Shown piece by piece: positions 10,894 through 22,289 of a stretch of DNA of 64,000 nucleotides. The stretch is from contig NW_025408677.1 in the NCBI RefSeq assembly GCF_020360975.1, positions 1 through 64,000 on the forward strand, read 5' to 3'. This DNA comes from Hirsutella rhossiliensis (taxonomy: Eukaryota; Ascomycota; Sordariomycetes; Hypocreales; Ophiocordycipitaceae). Both the position numbers and the translations under genes were made by a program. The first letter of the stretch is position 1. The number at the start of each line of letters is the position of its first letter. The notes beneath the pieces were generated by a model, which was not told the origin of the DNA, searched no databases, and saw nothing but the letters and a program-made list of their open reading frames with translations.

Positions 10894-12180
10894 TGCTACT
10901 GCCTCCTCGACGTCGACTAGCGTGGATTGGCAACAGGCTAGAAAGTTTTGGCTCGGAGCACTTCCACTTGGATAATCTCGCTTCTTGGCGTACACTATTT
11001 CTTTCCGAGTGGAAGCTTCCTAACGATCACTACTCTCATGGCCGTGGCATTTCTTCCTTATAATGCTTGCCTATGGTACCGAAGCGATGCAATACTACTA
11101 CCTTTGTAATCCCCATTTACCCTCCCTATGTGCGTCCACCGTCCCGACCTCGGCTGGTCTCCACGTGCGACCTGCTACCCCAGCTTTGCCAAGGCGGCCC
11201 TTCCATCGCCGTGCTCTCTTTGCGCCTCAGCCAATCCCTGGCTACTGCCGACCTCCGGCACATGGGGGTGGCCGCGCCAACCGCCCGCCGCACACTTCCA
11301 ACCATACTCTCCGGCCCTTCCAACGCCGTCCCACCCACCTTGCGCATCAGTTGCTCCATCAATATCTGCCACTCCACCTCGTCGAGCAACAGCCAAAAGG
11401 CTGCCGGCGATAACATGTCCACGGTGTCCCTCGTGCAACCGGACTACCCGGCTAGGTTTGCTCCCTCGCCACCACCAACGTCGCATCAACGGCCTTCATG
11501 CTAAAGCGACAGCCAGGATCCCCCTGCCTGTCCTCTTGTAGTCGCTAGCCACCGGAGTCTCGACTTGCAAACCCTCTTGGAGTTCTCGTGACCAACTCGC
11601 ATCCTCCTCCTCAGCTCGTCCCCTATATCCGACTTCACCGTGTCCCAATAGTGGACTCGACACGGTCGGCACCCGCCTCGCTCAGCCGCACGCAATGCCC
11701 ATCCAACTACCGACGACCGTCAAAAGGGACCCTGCAATACTACCATAACCTCTTTCTTTCCTTCACTCTCATTCGTTATTGTCGCCTTTGCTATCTACTC
11801 CATGCAACGATGACACCGAAGGGTACTGCTGGACTTTCTTTCTCCGCAGACTTACCCACACTAACCTTACCGTTCGCCGACCTCCAACTTCTCGCGACAT
11901 AGCCATCACCCCTACTCAACTTCCAACCCCCGGCTCCCTACTTCACTCACGACCATAGAACCAGATGGTCGAGACTGTTCAAGAACCTCGCCAGCTCATT
12001 CCCGCATACCCCGCTTCTGATCTATCACCTAGGTAGCATTCTCTGACTCTTAAGTCTCCCCGACCCTAGCCGCGAGCCCTCTCGAGCAGCAAGAAAACCT
12101 GCTTTATAGGATGCCCACCTCCACTCTGCGTAACCCCTCATTTACACTTCCACGGTGACTACATCTGCCATGTTCTCACG
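10894..12180. other. Helitron A1 divergent promoter region with a broken accessory-gene duplicate
   Basis: This 1.3-kb stretch separates the Rep-helicase start from the accessory-gene start. A TTATAAT at 11058-11064 lies near the Rep-helicase side, a weak promoter candidate. The part 11100-11215 is the sequence at which copy A2 begins on its 5' side. Apart from the accessory duplicate listed separately I recognise no gene. Confidence 0.45.
11280..11560 (+). pseudogene. partial duplicate of the Helitron accessory gene
   Basis: The sequence around 11395-11560 reads, in broken frames, like the start of the accessory gene: a SQKAAGDNMST..VQPDYPARF segment, followed by an HQR..H-type segment and R.IPLPVLL. 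It matches accessory exon 1 of A3 and A4. It lies about 0.9 kb upstream of the main accessory copy in A1, so A1 carries a second, truncated copy of exon 1. Confidence 0.5.
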
Positions 12181-13590
12181 ATGTCGGCCTCCCAGCTCAA
12201 CGTCGATACCTCGTCCTCCCGCGGCAACCTCTTGACAGCCAGAAAAATGCTGGCGCCGACATGTCCATGATGGCCTTTGTCCAGCCCGGCTGCCCGTCTA
12301 GGTTCGCCTACCAGAATGAGCATCGTGTCAAAGGGCTCAACGCAGAAACCCTAGCGAGGGTCTTCCTTCCCACGCCCTCATGGCTGTCGACTCCGGGTAT
12401 GCAGCAATCCGGTCAGATACTGGCAATCCATCGACCTGCATCTTCTTCAGCCTTAATATTTCCATATACAACCAACAGATAATCTCCTCGGAATGGACCG
12501 AGCAATGGTTCTTCATGGTCGGCCGTGTTCATCCCTTTGCCCTGACGTGGGAAATCGAGCGACGTGATGGCTTGAGTCGGACGATGATAACATCACAGAA
12601 TACACCGTCCCCGCGCTTATAGTCCGCGATCACAGCTACCAACCGTGAGTCTATGCTCCAAATCTCTCTGTCGCCACTGCCCTCCTGACGATATCCATAG
12701 AATTGTCACTCGCACCTCAGCTCGGTGGATACTTTCCCAACGATACAACCCATTGTCTCCTTCACGGGACCTGTCATCGGCTCCGGCCGCGACCTCCTGC
12801 ATGGAAACTCGGCTGCGGCCCTTGACGACACCCAGCTGAGCTGCTGCGGCTTTGTCCAGCTCTCCACCTTTATTTGTCCTGGGATTCCCGGCAAAACCCC
12901 TTCAAGGGCTTTCGCCCTTCCAAGTTTTCGTCATCTTCCCCATTCACGCTAATCCTTGACCTCCTATGCAAGAAGATGACCGAGAGGCGCGACAGCCAGT
13001 TCCAGTCGAACGCTCTCTTCACCTGTACGGGCAAAATCGCCGGCTTACTGGATCACCAGATCATGAAACATGCCCCGGCTTTCGACCAAGACTATATCTT
13101 CATCGTCGTCCCCGACACGTGGACTTTCCACGACAAGGCCATGTCCGACCAGGCTTCTGCAACACAACTACTGCCGACGACACCCAAGAGCGCGGTCGGC
13201 AATCCTCGGACTATAGCGTTGCGTTGGCCAGGTTTACCTCTACGAAGAAACCCAAGGCCGCCCAAAGCCCCGCCTCCCCACGCCGCATGCTTCTGGCCCA
13301 GTCGATCCTTATGCTGGCATCAAGTCGGTCAATGCCCGATCCCTACCAAACCCCAACCAAGAGACCGCGACTTTCTCCCGAAACTTCCACCATAATCACC
13401 GACTGTGACGGTCAAGACTCCCAAATCCGATACCTCCTCCTTTCTGTCCCCGGAAGACCCCGCAGAGTCAGAGACGGACACCGAACAGGTCAATCACCAA
13501 GACACATCCGCCTCTGGCTCTATCAGACCTCCCGCGTCGATATCTTCCCGACCACTGCGCGCCCGACGTCCGCCCAAGAATATTCTCTAA
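12181..13590 (+). pseudogene. Helitron A1 accessory gene, frameshifted
   Basis: A gene divergent from Rep-helicase starts at the ATG at 12181. Exon 1 contains MAFVQPGCPSRF, LNAETLARVFLPTPSWL and SEWTEQWFFMVGRVHP. The intron runs 12645-12720 (GTGAGT donor, CCTGACG branch, CAG acceptor), as in A3 and A4. Exon 2 reads DTFPTIQPIVSFTGPVIGSG, QLSCCGFVQLSTF, PFTCTGKIAGLL-like and FIVVPDTWTF, then a Pro/Ser-rich tail with a basic PTKRPRL motif. The equivalent of VHPFALTW is intact here but frameshifted in A3 and A4. Frameshifts near 12245, 12420 and 12880 break this copy. Function unknown; two segments could be OB-fold strands. Confidence 0.7.
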
Positions 13591-13599
13591 ACTTTAAAG

Positions 13600-14072
13600 C
13601 TTCAAACGAAACAATACAACATGACAACATGTCTCATCATCCTCAAAATCAACTGCCAAAGGCTCGAATAGCACATTCTCTTCTCTTCTTGTTCTCCTTT
13701 TCATGAAGACGATCAAGTCAAAACTTCCCCAATATACTCCTTATTCTGTTTATACCTACGACTTATACCGGTAGCACATGTAAATTTTCCGAGCCTTCCA
13801 CTCGCCCAGACATGCATTACCCACTCACATCTCTCTTCAACCCTGCCGTCTCTCCACGCCCTTTGAGTTTGCGCCTTTTTAAACAAAATCTCCCTCCAGC
13901 GGCCTAGCCTGCCTCCCCGACGCTCTGTCTCGGTTTCACTCACGATAATGCTCTACGTCTCTCGCCGTGTCTCGTATCTCGACCTCACTCTTCTTCCTGT
14001 CTCCTATCTACTGTCGCCAACTCTCTCTCTCTCTTCTGTAGCCAACTCTTCTCCGGTTCTCTTGTCGCCAAA
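13600..14072. other. 3' flank of the A1 accessory gene
   Basis: AT-richer sequence with pyrimidine-rich runs (for example CTCTCTCTCT at 14024-14033) lies between the accessory stop and the right terminal motif. No gene is recognised. Confidence 0.5.
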
Positions 14073-14121
14073 TTTCGTTCCGAAAGGCTTCTTTGCGCGA
14101 GCCGCGGCTGGCGAGCCTTCC
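14073..14121. repeat. right terminal motif of Helitron A1
   Basis: TTTCGTTCCGAAAGGC at 14073-14088 is a two-base variant of the right ends of A3 and A4. It is followed by TTCTTTGCGCGAGCC and the palindrome AGCCGCGGCT, then GGCGAGCC. The shared block after the inverted motif shows the element end is beyond the motif. Confidence 0.65.
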
Positions 14122-14554
14122 TCTCGTTCAGCCCGAAGGGCGTTCTACTCAGTCAGAAAGATTCGAGCATAAAACCTCCTCTGATTGGCTAATTGGCCTG
14201 GCTTGTGCTCAACTCGTGCGCGGATTGGTCGGCCGATAACGTCACCAAATGAAGGCCCGCAAAAATACCCTGAGCGTTGACTAGGTAACTGGCCAGCTTG
14301 GCAGGCTCTCCAAGAGCTTCCAGTTCTTCCTTTCTTCCATCCATGCCATCAATTTACTGGGTCGCTAGGCACTCTTTACACTAACCTACATAGCGGCTGC
14401 TTCTCTTTCTGCCCAATCTATCAAACTAATCATGTTACTAACGGTTTATAGGTTCACCTATTACCTCGGCAGCCGGCCCACCTCCCAAGATTCTCCGGTT
14501 ATTCTGTCTCTTCTAGCAGTCTGAAGGGTAAGAGGTGGATACATATACGGCCAG
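14122..14554. other. spacer upstream of the family B Helitron gene
   Basis: It holds two CCAAT-type boxes (GATTGGCTAATTGG near 14181, GATTGGTC near 14224) and a TTACTAAC...TTTATAG segment at 14434-14452 that looks like an intron branch point and acceptor, possibly of a 5'-UTR intron. The 5' end of the family B Helitron should lie here but I cannot place it. Confidence 0.45.
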
Positions 14555-15992
14555 ATGGAGGACGACATACCCCAGGCAGTTCGGAATTGCCATACCTGCA
14601 AGCAAGACCTGCCTGAAGTCGAATTTCGAAGCGTCAAGGACCCTACGAAGTTTACAAGAGACTGTGCTAGCTGTAGGGCACGCCGAAAGGAACGGGTAAC
14701 CGAATCTCGAGCCGCCGTTGCCGCAATGCGGAATTTCGCCTTGAGGCTATCGCCACGCAGAGCCACGAAACGGACCGATTCTCTAGCTAACCTGACGCCT
14801 CCAAGGCGGGCTGCGCCAACGCCTGCGTGTGTGCAAGTCTTACGACCCCCTGCCACATCTACGTTATGCCGTGCCCTGGCGCCCGCACTCCAGGGACTGC
14901 CTAGACCTCTGCCGGGGCCATCTACCTCAAGCGCGGTAGAGGGACCTTCCCCCACCCCTCCTACCCTTGGCCTGCCAACAGTAGTTCTGGGCACGCCGAT
15001 TCCAGAAACGCCAATTCCTCAAGGCACTCTCCCATCGGCTTCTGTTGTGCAAGGCACGCCTATACCGAAGGAATCGCCTCGTACCCCTCCTTCATTACTG
15101 CCACAGAGTCGTCGCCGCGGCCGCTATACACGTCGAGTCAACATTAACCCCCGGCCACGGCCACAGCCTGAAGAGCGACAGTTCGATCAGATAGTTGATC
15201 CGCCTTTTGGGGACCTTGACTTGCCTGCCCTTTGTGAGGGATCGAGCCCTTGTGCGCGAGTTCTATACTGCCCTGAATGACGACAAGATGCATAGTTGCA
15301 TTCGCTGCCAGGAGCGTTGGTTCGATATGAAGCGAAATAGCTTGAAAATCTGCAGCCGCTGCATTAGTCGAGACAGGAAGAAAGGCCCCAACGAGCCCTA
15401 CTTCTTTAGCGCTGCGAACAACCTTGACTTCGGGGAAGTCCCCGGCAATCTACCTGATCTAACGATGGTCGAGGAGATGCTCATTGCTAGAGTTCACGTA
15501 CATGTGAAGGTCCTGCAGGTACGTGGCGCTCAATATAAATATCGCGGTCATGTTGTCCACTTCCTTCGCAATGTTGGCAGGCTATTTGAAGAGCTCCCGG
15601 TCCTACCTGAAGAGCTAGATGTCGTCCTCCTGCGGCCTCCTAATATGGAGGGCAGCCCTCGCTTCCGGCAACAGTTTGCTCGCGATTTGCGGGTACGCCG
15701 CTCATGCCTGTTGGCGTGGCTGCACTACCTACAGCGCCACCACCGGGGCTATCGCGATATCGTCGTGAGTCAGAATCGCTTGCACCGGCTTCCTCTTGAT
15801 GGCAACATAGTTGATTCCATTGCCAGCCAAGTGGCTGACATACCTGACGGCGAGGTCCCCAAAGGCCCCGTCGAGGAGGCTGTGGAAGAGGATCCTAGCG
15901 ATGCCGATGCATCAGCGATCCCGAATTTGCAGGTTACCGATACCGAATTGAACGCTCTGCAGTCCCGATTTCTTGATGGTACCCTAACCTGA
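14555..15992 (+). pseudogene. Helitron B N-terminal region
   Basis: The frame from the ATG at 14555 reads MEDDIPQAVRNCHTCKQDLP, with a second CxxC (CASCRARRK) near 14666: a Cys4 zinc-binding start. A Pro/Thr-rich linker with repeated TPIP units follows to about 15180. A frame change near 15200 leads to a second cysteine cluster (HSCIRCQERWF and CSRCISRDRKKGPNEPYFF, 15290-15415) and a region like the N-terminal part of Helitron helicases (LPDLTMVEEMLIARVHVHVKV near 15448-15520). The frame ends at 15992; the next part is shifted by one base. Confidence 0.75.
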
Positions 15993-15996
15993 GCGT

Positions 15997-17990
15997 ATGA
16001 CTGATGTGGAGCATATACCGTGTAACGCGCAGGCTCACCACCAGATGCCGCTGCCTTCAGTTCGCAGGACCCCCATCGACGAATTCAACCGTTCCCAGCC
16101 GCTGCTAACGCTTGCATTCCCTACCCTCTACCCTGACGGCAAGGCCGACTTCGTGGAGCCTCGTTTACGGAGCATCACGTTCCAGGACTACCTTGCCCAT
16201 GCGATGAGATGGCATGACGGACGTTTCGCCCGCCATAAGACGTGGCCTTTCGTCGCCCTCAACACGCTGTTACGTGCGCAGGTCCGAAAGCGAAGTGACT
16301 ACCTCGTCAAGCAACGCGACAGCCGCCGTCAGCCCCTTACACGCGCCGACCTAGAGGAAGCAATGGCTGAGCCTGACGAGCCGGAGGCTCAGGTCCTGAT
16401 CCAGTCGATCACGCGCCAAGCCGCAGTAATTAGGGGCACCCGGCCGTATTGGTATAAACAAAGGAAGGAGTTGGAAGCATATGCCTATAATCTAGGCAAG
16501 CCCGGCCTTTTCGCTACTGCAAGTGCAGCCGATTACCACTGGGAATCCCTATACCGCCATATGCCTCGATTTGACGAGTGGCAAACAGCTCCTGAGGCGG
16601 CGCGGATGGCTCTATCCCGGCAACTACTGCGAGACAACGCCCACATCGCTGCGTACCACTTTCATAAGCGTTATGCGCTGTTTAGGCTATTGTCTTGAAG
16701 CAGAAGTTCAACCTAACGGACTCTTGGGGCCGCTACGAGTGGCAGGGCAGGGTTCCAGTCACCACCACGGCCTATATTGGCTAAGTGGCCACCCAGACTT
16801 AGATCCTGACAACGATCAGTCCGGGAGCAATTCGCTCGCATCTGGGGATACCACGTATCTGCAGTGAACCCAGAGCCACAGCGAATACAGGCTCCTGGGG
16901 AAGGAACCCTGATCGGTAATCTACTGGAACATCCCACCGTTCAGTTCCTATCGATGGTAGTCAACCGCGTGCAACGCCACCGCTGCAACAACTACTGCAT
17001 GCAGCTCAATAAGCATACCAAGCAGGTGGAGTGCCGCTTTGGATTTCCTCACGGCCAGCGCCTACTAGCCTCCTTGACAAGGTTCCTCACTCTAAACACT
17101 GGAGCTTTAGGGGCGAGCGGAACGATGGCCAGATTAACCACTACAACCGCTTGCTTACCGTTGCGTGGCTAGCCAATACAGATGTTTCGCCTTGCACGAG
17201 TCTACAGCAGGTAATCGATTACGCGGCCAAATACTGCTCCAAGTCGGAAAAGAAGAGCGAGTCTTTTGCCCAGATTGGGAAGGCCCTGATGCCCCGGGTC
17301 AAGGACCACAACCCCTTGATTTCCTTCACGTCAAAGCTCCTCAATCAGCTGGTTGCGGAGCGGGATTACTCGAAGCAGGAGGTCAGCCACTTGCTCCTCG
17401 GCCTGCCGTTACAGGAAGGGTCACGAACTTGCCTGTACGTCGACTGTCGTAATCCTGACAGGCATTCCCGCTCCCTCCGTATTGACGGCGATGAGGTGGA
17501 CGAGGCCCCCAACGTTTACGAAAAGTACACTCAACGCCCGGAAGCCCTAGCGGACCTAAGCTACGTCTCCTTCCTGAAATGCTGGAATTTCCGCCCTAGG
17601 GACCCTTCAAAGTGGAAGCAATGGCAGCCAGGCAACATTAACGGCAGGCCTCGAGTGCTGGTTTACTTTCCTCGCTATCAGGCTGATCCAGAAGGTCAAC
17701 AGTGGTCAGATTACTGTCGTGTAAAGCTAACATTAAACCACCCACATCGGCGGGTTGATGATCTCCTCACAGTTGACGGCCAGCTTTTTGGTTCTCACGC
17801 TGAGGCCTTCTCCTATTGTTGGCAGCATCACAGTCATGGTGATGACCATTACGGTCGGCCAAAAGAGGCTCGATTACAGCCTCAAGATGATCAATACGAG
17901 GCTCTGCCTGTGGAGGAAGAATTTGATGACGAAGACTGGATTCGCCTCGCCGCCCTTTACCTGACAACTCCTTACCCAGGAAGATCTTGA
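15997..17990 (+). pseudogene. Helitron B Helitron-like N and HUH Rep domains
   Basis: QPLLTLAFPTLYPDGKADF near 16096-16155 and YLAHAMRWHDGRFARHKTW near 16189-16248 are typical of the domain preceding Rep. The HUH motif appears as GSSHHHGLYWL near 16753-16785, but in another frame from its neighbours. The two-tyrosine motif reads YAAKYCSKSEKK near 17219-17256. The stretch 17031-17990 is open for 319 residues and ends shortly before the helicase. Frameshifts at about 16690, 16800 and 17080 make the gene inactive. Confidence 0.82.
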
Positions 17991-18009
17991 CCTACTTGGC
18001 CGCCGCGAT

Positions 18010-19640
18010 ATCGACATCAATTACGACTGGACACAGCATGTGGGTACTTATCCGGAACTCCGAGACGGCTACTGGAAAGACCTTATCGCTAGCCACCCCA
18101 TGGCCAACGATGTGGAGGTCCTTGGCCCTCACTGGCGTAATACGCTGAATACGCAACAACGGCTCGTGTACGACACATTCATGGGCCACTTCCAGGCGCA
18201 AAATCCTGCTCAAATCCTTCTCCACGTTGATGGTGGTGGTGGCACAGGCAAGTCGTTCCTTATCAAGGTGCTTTCTTCCCATCTTCAGGCAGCCGCCCTA
18301 CCGAATCCTAGCCCTATATGCCGCGTGGCGCCAACAGGCGTTGCGAGTAACCAGATACAGGGCAGCACCATTCATTCGTTGCTGCGCCTCCCAGTAGGCG
18401 GTACTTTCACCGACCTTCCCCCGGCCGACGCAGCCGCCCTTCAGTCCCGCCTACGGCACATCAAATACCTCGTTATCGATGAAAAGAGCATGCTAGGGCT
18501 TGAGCAGCTCGCGCGGATCGATTCCCGTTTGCGACAAGCCTTTCCACAGCGTAACCTCGAGTTCTTTGGTGGTGTGAGCGTTGTGCTTGTGGGCGATTTC
18601 TTCCAGTTACCACCAGTCCGACAAAAGCCCTGTATTCGACTAGCACCGGCCTGTCTTCGTTGGAAAGGAGAGGGCAGGTGGCCTACCGCCTATTTGACCG
18701 CACCGTCTTCCTGACCACGGCACAGCGCCAGGCTGGTGATGATCAGGCCCAGTTCCGTCAGGCGTTGCAGGAACTGCGTGATGTAAAGTTATCTATACCA
18801 TCCTGGAACCTCCTTAGCAATCGGGTACAGGCCAGGCTACCGCGGAGCAGCTTGACGGCTTCAGGACCGCTTTGCGAGTGTATTCTACAAAGGCACGGGT
18901 CAACCAATACAACCACGAGCATATGGTGCATCTCAACGCCCCGGCAATACAAGTGGAGGCAAAGAATCACGGCAACGGCGCTGGGCAGGCACCAAGCAAC
19001 AATGCTGGCAATCTATCTAACAAGTTCCCTGTTGCTAAGGGCACCAGGGTGATGCTCACGACTAATCTGTGGCAATCAGCTGGCCTAGTTAACGGTGCTC
19101 AGGGTACTGTATACGATATCGCCTGGAGCGCAGGCGCCGATCCATTGGAAGACCCCCCAGCCGTTATTATGGTGGACTTTGATAGCTACGACGGACCGCC
19201 GTATCTAACAACTAACGAGGGCAGGAAAATCTCACCCCATCCTGCCAGTCAGGCGGGACTTCCTTGTGGGCAACGAGACCTGCGCTCGCACGCAGTTTCC
19301 CCTAATCGTGGCGTTTGCTATTACTGTTCACAAATGCCAGAGCCTAACAAAGGATAAAATAGTTACTGATCTCGCTACACGCGACTTCCAGGCCGGTATT
19401 AGCTATGTTGCCGTCTCACGGGTTACCTCGCTCCAAGGCTTACTCCTTGAGGCGCCGTTCGATCGTCAGAGCCTCTATAACCACACGCCGACGGAAGGTT
19501 ATACGCCTGCGTTTCCTACGTACTGCATTCACGGCTAACTATGAGACAGGGATGAAGATGCGCCTCGCTGACCAACAACGGCGTCAGGGTCAACAGCTGA
19601 GCGATCCACTGTATCCACCACTCTACCGTGACTAAACGTC
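18010..19640 (+). pseudogene. Helitron B PIF1-type helicase
   Basis: LNTQQRLVYDTFM near 18144-18183 starts the helicase. Walker A is GGGGTGKS near 18233-18256. A VAPTGVASNQI block (motif Ia) lies near 18327-18360. Walker B reads VIDEKSML near 18473-18496, with Lys where Val or Ala is usual. Motif III is VGDFFQLPPV near 18590-18620. A frame change near 18650 follows. Later blocks are GTRVMLTTNLW (19040-19072), GLVNGAQGTV (19084-19113), FPLIVAFAITVHKCQSL (19299-19350, motif V) and YVAVSRVTSLQGL (19404-19442, motif VI). There are at least four frameshifts. Confidence 0.88.
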
Positions 19641-20122
19641 GTCTTCCTACAAGCTACAGGGAAGGGGGGGGGGTACGATATAGGGTTATAGTTAGACTGG
19701 GCCTGCCAGGAAGTAGTTCGAACGGCTGGTTAGCCGCTGAAGGCGGAAGGGGGGTTCTAGTGGGTACCCCTTAAGAAAGTCGAGTGCAGGTATACGATAT
19801 TCACCCTTCGGGCTGGATATTCAGCCGTTAAGCCCCTTGCATTGGCAACTTAACGGGTGTTCGAAGTATTTTAAGGAGGTAGTAATCACGTCTAGGAGGG
19901 CTAGAATTGCAGCCGCTAGAGCTACTCGCACAGCATATACCAAGCCGCCAAGCACCATGCAGTCGAAGCCAGAAGACTTGCCAATTCAAAGGACCTATCC
20001 GTGGCTATCAAAGCAAAGAGGAGGCTGGCGCAATCAAAAGCTCAAAGAAAAAGCATCTCGCGAATTGTGGGACAAGACTTTGGAGATGGACCAAGTGACT
20101 CGCTTGCGCAAGGAGGAGATTG
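19641..20122. other. Helitron B 3' region and unassigned sequence up to the solo LTR
   Basis: It contains a poly-G run (19663-19672), the candidate 3' end at 19757-19761, and a perfect 8-bp inverted repeat, CCGTTAAG at 19825-19832 with CTTAACGG at 19849-19856. A plus-strand open frame from 19837 is rich in R and K and runs into the LTR; it resembles nothing I know. On the minus strand this is where the ankyrin gene would have continued before the LTR. Confidence 0.4.
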
Positions 20123-20360
20123 TGTCAGACATTTGGCTCCACACGGGTCAGAGATGGCATCAGGCAATTGATGAGAATTATCTAAAGAACAAGAAGTGAA
20201 CGAACGAACGCACGGAGTTGTGCAGCTCTTTATACGCAAATGAAAGGTCCGTCGCGTGATTACGCAGTACCGGTAGTGGTTGCCTAGCAGGCAACAGCGG
20301 CGTTGCGAGTAACATCGCCACTTCATGAATAATCATCCTAGGCAGGCTTGATATGCGACA
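20123..20360 (-). repeat. solo copia LTR (238 bp), minus strand
   Basis: It is the reverse complement of the 3342-3579 LTR with one base difference. No internal copia sequence is attached on either side. The flanks (GATTG before, AGATA after) do not form a clear 5-bp duplication. The minus-strand ankyrin gene runs directly into it, so it terminates that gene with a few LTR-encoded residues. Confidence 0.9.
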
Positions 20361-22235
20361 AGATATTTATGACTCCGGTCTATGTGCGAAATGTATAAGT
20401 CCTTTCGAATAAAAACACGACCACCAGAGGGAAATGGCACCTCGCTTGAGGCTTGTTGGTAGGAGACGATTGCGAGTAACGTGCAGTTCCCTTCAGCGCA
20501 AACCCAGACGTTCTCACAAACATGTAGGGCGTTGACGTGCTTTTTCCATTTGTTCTTCCCCCTAAATGTGCTGCGGCAGCCTGCAGCTCGGAATAGACAA
20601 GGGAAGAGCCAGGCGTCGATGTCAGCACCTTTCTCGAGTAGCATCTGGACCACCTTCTCGTGTCCGTTAAGTGAAGCAGCCCAGAGAGCATTGCCGTACC
20701 TTTCACTCTGAGTGTTGACGTTGGCACCATTCTCGAGCAGCATCTGGACCACCTTCTCGTGCCCCCCATATGAAGCAGCGCAGAGAGCATTGCCATCCTT
20801 AGCGTTGACGTCGGCTCCCTTCTCAAGCAGCATCTGGGCCACCTTCTCATGTCCTTTAAGTGAAGCAGCCTGAAGAGCATGCCGTACTCTCCGCCTTGGG
20901 CATTGACGTCGGCACCATTCTCGAGCAGCATCTGAGCAACCTTCTCGTGTCCTCCACATAAGGCAGCCTGAAAAGCATTGCCGTGCCTTTCACTCTGAGA
21001 GTTGACGTCGGCACCCTTCTCGAGCAGCATCTGGACCACCTTCTCGTGTCCTTCAAGGAAGCAGCCTGAAGAGCATTGCCGTCCTCTCCGCCCTGGATGT
21101 TGACATCAGCACCTTTGTCGAGCAGCGTCTGGACCACCTTCTCATGTCCTTGAGTTGACGCAGCTTGGAGCATTGCCGTATCGCCCGCCCTGGGCGTTGA
21201 CGTCGGCACCCTTGTTGAGAAGCGTCTGAACTGAACGGCATAATCCCGCAAGTGAGGCGTAATATAGAGCTGGTGCGATTCGGTACGGAATATACGGACC
21301 ACTTTGTGACAAATAGTCAGGCCTGTACAACTGACAGCATTTTTTTAGAGTAACATCGCATACAAGGAAATCTATGAGAAGTGAATGAACTCTTGCGCTG
21401 CTACACTCCGCTACTACAGCGTGGTCCATCCAGTATTGTGCAGAATATTGGGCCAACCAGTATGACTGCCTGAGTTCTGTAATCGGAAGAAAGTGATCCA
21501 TATCCAGTAAGTACGCAAGGCAGACTTCTGCGATGGAAGCTCTTGCATTAGTCTGTTCGAAGTGCTCAGCGATGTCCGCCTGTAATCTGTCAGACATCAA
21601 GTACTCCTTGACTGAGAAATGTGCAAGCTGCAGCTGCGTCACAGTCTTTTCGCTGCCCTGTTTGTCTCTCGTTACGGACACGAGGCTGGAACAATATCTT
21701 GACACCTCCTCTGGAACTGGCATTCTATTTTTGCGGTCAAATCGAGGTTTCGACGTGGTATCTAATGCGATCGCGTCAACGACTTCTCTGATAGTTAATG
21801 GTCGTTCGGAAAATGTTAAGAACTGCAAAATCTGCTGTTTTCGGTACCAGACGTGAACTGCTTTGCTGCTTGTTCGAATGATTCGCTAAAGACCCGTAAG
21901 ACTGCCAGCTTGGCGCTGTGGGCAGCCGTTTTGTCGCAAGCAATTTTCGTGGCCGCTTCGAGGATTGAGACTGGCGCGTGCTCAGTGGACTGGGCTGAGT
22001 CGAGGAGATTCGGGGCTTCTTCCAGCTGCGCTCCTTCCGTGACGGCAGCTTCAAGCGTTTCGGTGGACGAGATTGACTGGGCCAGCTGCTGGGCCGCGGG
22101 AAACGAGTCTTTTCGGCGAGCTTCCGTCGGGTAGCGAGGTCGGAGATGCGATATGTGAGCCGCTGAATTTGGCGGCGATCGTATGCCTTGTCTCGAGGCA
22201 TTGGAGTCGACATGCGAACCTGAGGCTGGTGCCAT
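20361..22235 (-). pseudogene. STAND-type ankyrin-repeat gene, NACHT missing, broken
   Basis: From the 5' side, 22235-21845 encodes an Ala/Ser/Glu-rich N-terminal stretch of unknown origin. It joins, with a frame change near 21830, a winged-helix-type segment found after the NACHT domain in fungal NLR-like proteins (LQFLTFSERPLTIREVVDAI, then QLQLAHFSVKEYL near 21625). The NACHT ATPase itself, with its Walker motifs, is absent. Ankyrin repeats follow at about 21240-20610 (GADVN, HEKVVQMLLE), with frame changes near 21190, 21060 and 20890. The C-terminus has a C2H2-like finger (CENVWVCAEGNC ... HIDRSH) and is cut by the solo LTR. Such proteins act in fungal non-self recognition and programmed cell death; this copy is not functional as it stands. 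Confidence 0.75.
20610..21240 (-). repeat. near-identical ankyrin-repeat DNA units
   Basis: About six units of roughly 95-105 bp each contain nearly the same DNA: CTCGAGCAGCATCTGGAC, ACCTTCTCGTG and GTTGACGTCGGCACC recur. The similarity between units is far above what an ankyrin fold requires, which points to recent duplication or homogenisation. Confidence 0.7.
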
Positions 22236-22289
22236 GGCCGCTGCCGGCGCGCGCGCGGCTCAATTGGAGTTTTGTCAAGAGCACTTGTT

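Larger units (their letters stand above)
4323..14121 (-). mobile_element. Helitron A1 (family A, Rep-helicase on minus strand)
   Basis: A 9.8-kb element is bounded by an inverted motif: GCCTTGAGGAACGAAAGG at 4323-4340 and its degenerate complement at 14073-14088. It carries the Rep-helicase pseudogene on the minus strand (10893 down to 4400) and the divergent accessory gene on the plus strand (12181-13590), plus a partial duplicate of the accessory gene at about 11280-11560. The same gene order is seen in A3 and A4. By sequence it is closest to A2. All its genes are frameshifted. Confidence 0.8.
14555..19760 (+). mobile_element. Helitron B (different family), plus strand
   Basis: A single plus-strand pseudogene encodes, in order, a CxxC N-terminal region, a Helitron-like N domain, an HUH/two-tyrosine Rep and a PIF1 helicase. 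Its sequence is not close to family A and it has no accessory gene. A candidate 3' end is CTAG at 19757-19760 followed by T, with a small hairpin CGGCTGGTTAGCCG at 19723-19736 upstream, as expected for a classical Helitron. The 5' end is not located. Confidence 0.8.

Noticed and set aside
19663..19672. Poly-G run
   Set aside because: Low-complexity sequence next to the Helitron B end; no function inferred.
19837..20199. Plus-strand 120-codon frame rich in Arg and Lys ending in the LTR
   Set aside because: Last 25 codons are LTR-derived and the rest has no recognisable domain or start context; not called as a gene.
20118..20364. Imperfect AGAT repeat flanking the solo LTR as a target duplication
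   Set aside because: The 5-bp flanks do not match; the shared AGAT is offset and could be chance.
20610..21240. Regular repeats that could suggest a CRISPR-like array
   Set aside because: Units code for ankyrin repeats without unique spacers, and the genome is eukaryotic.
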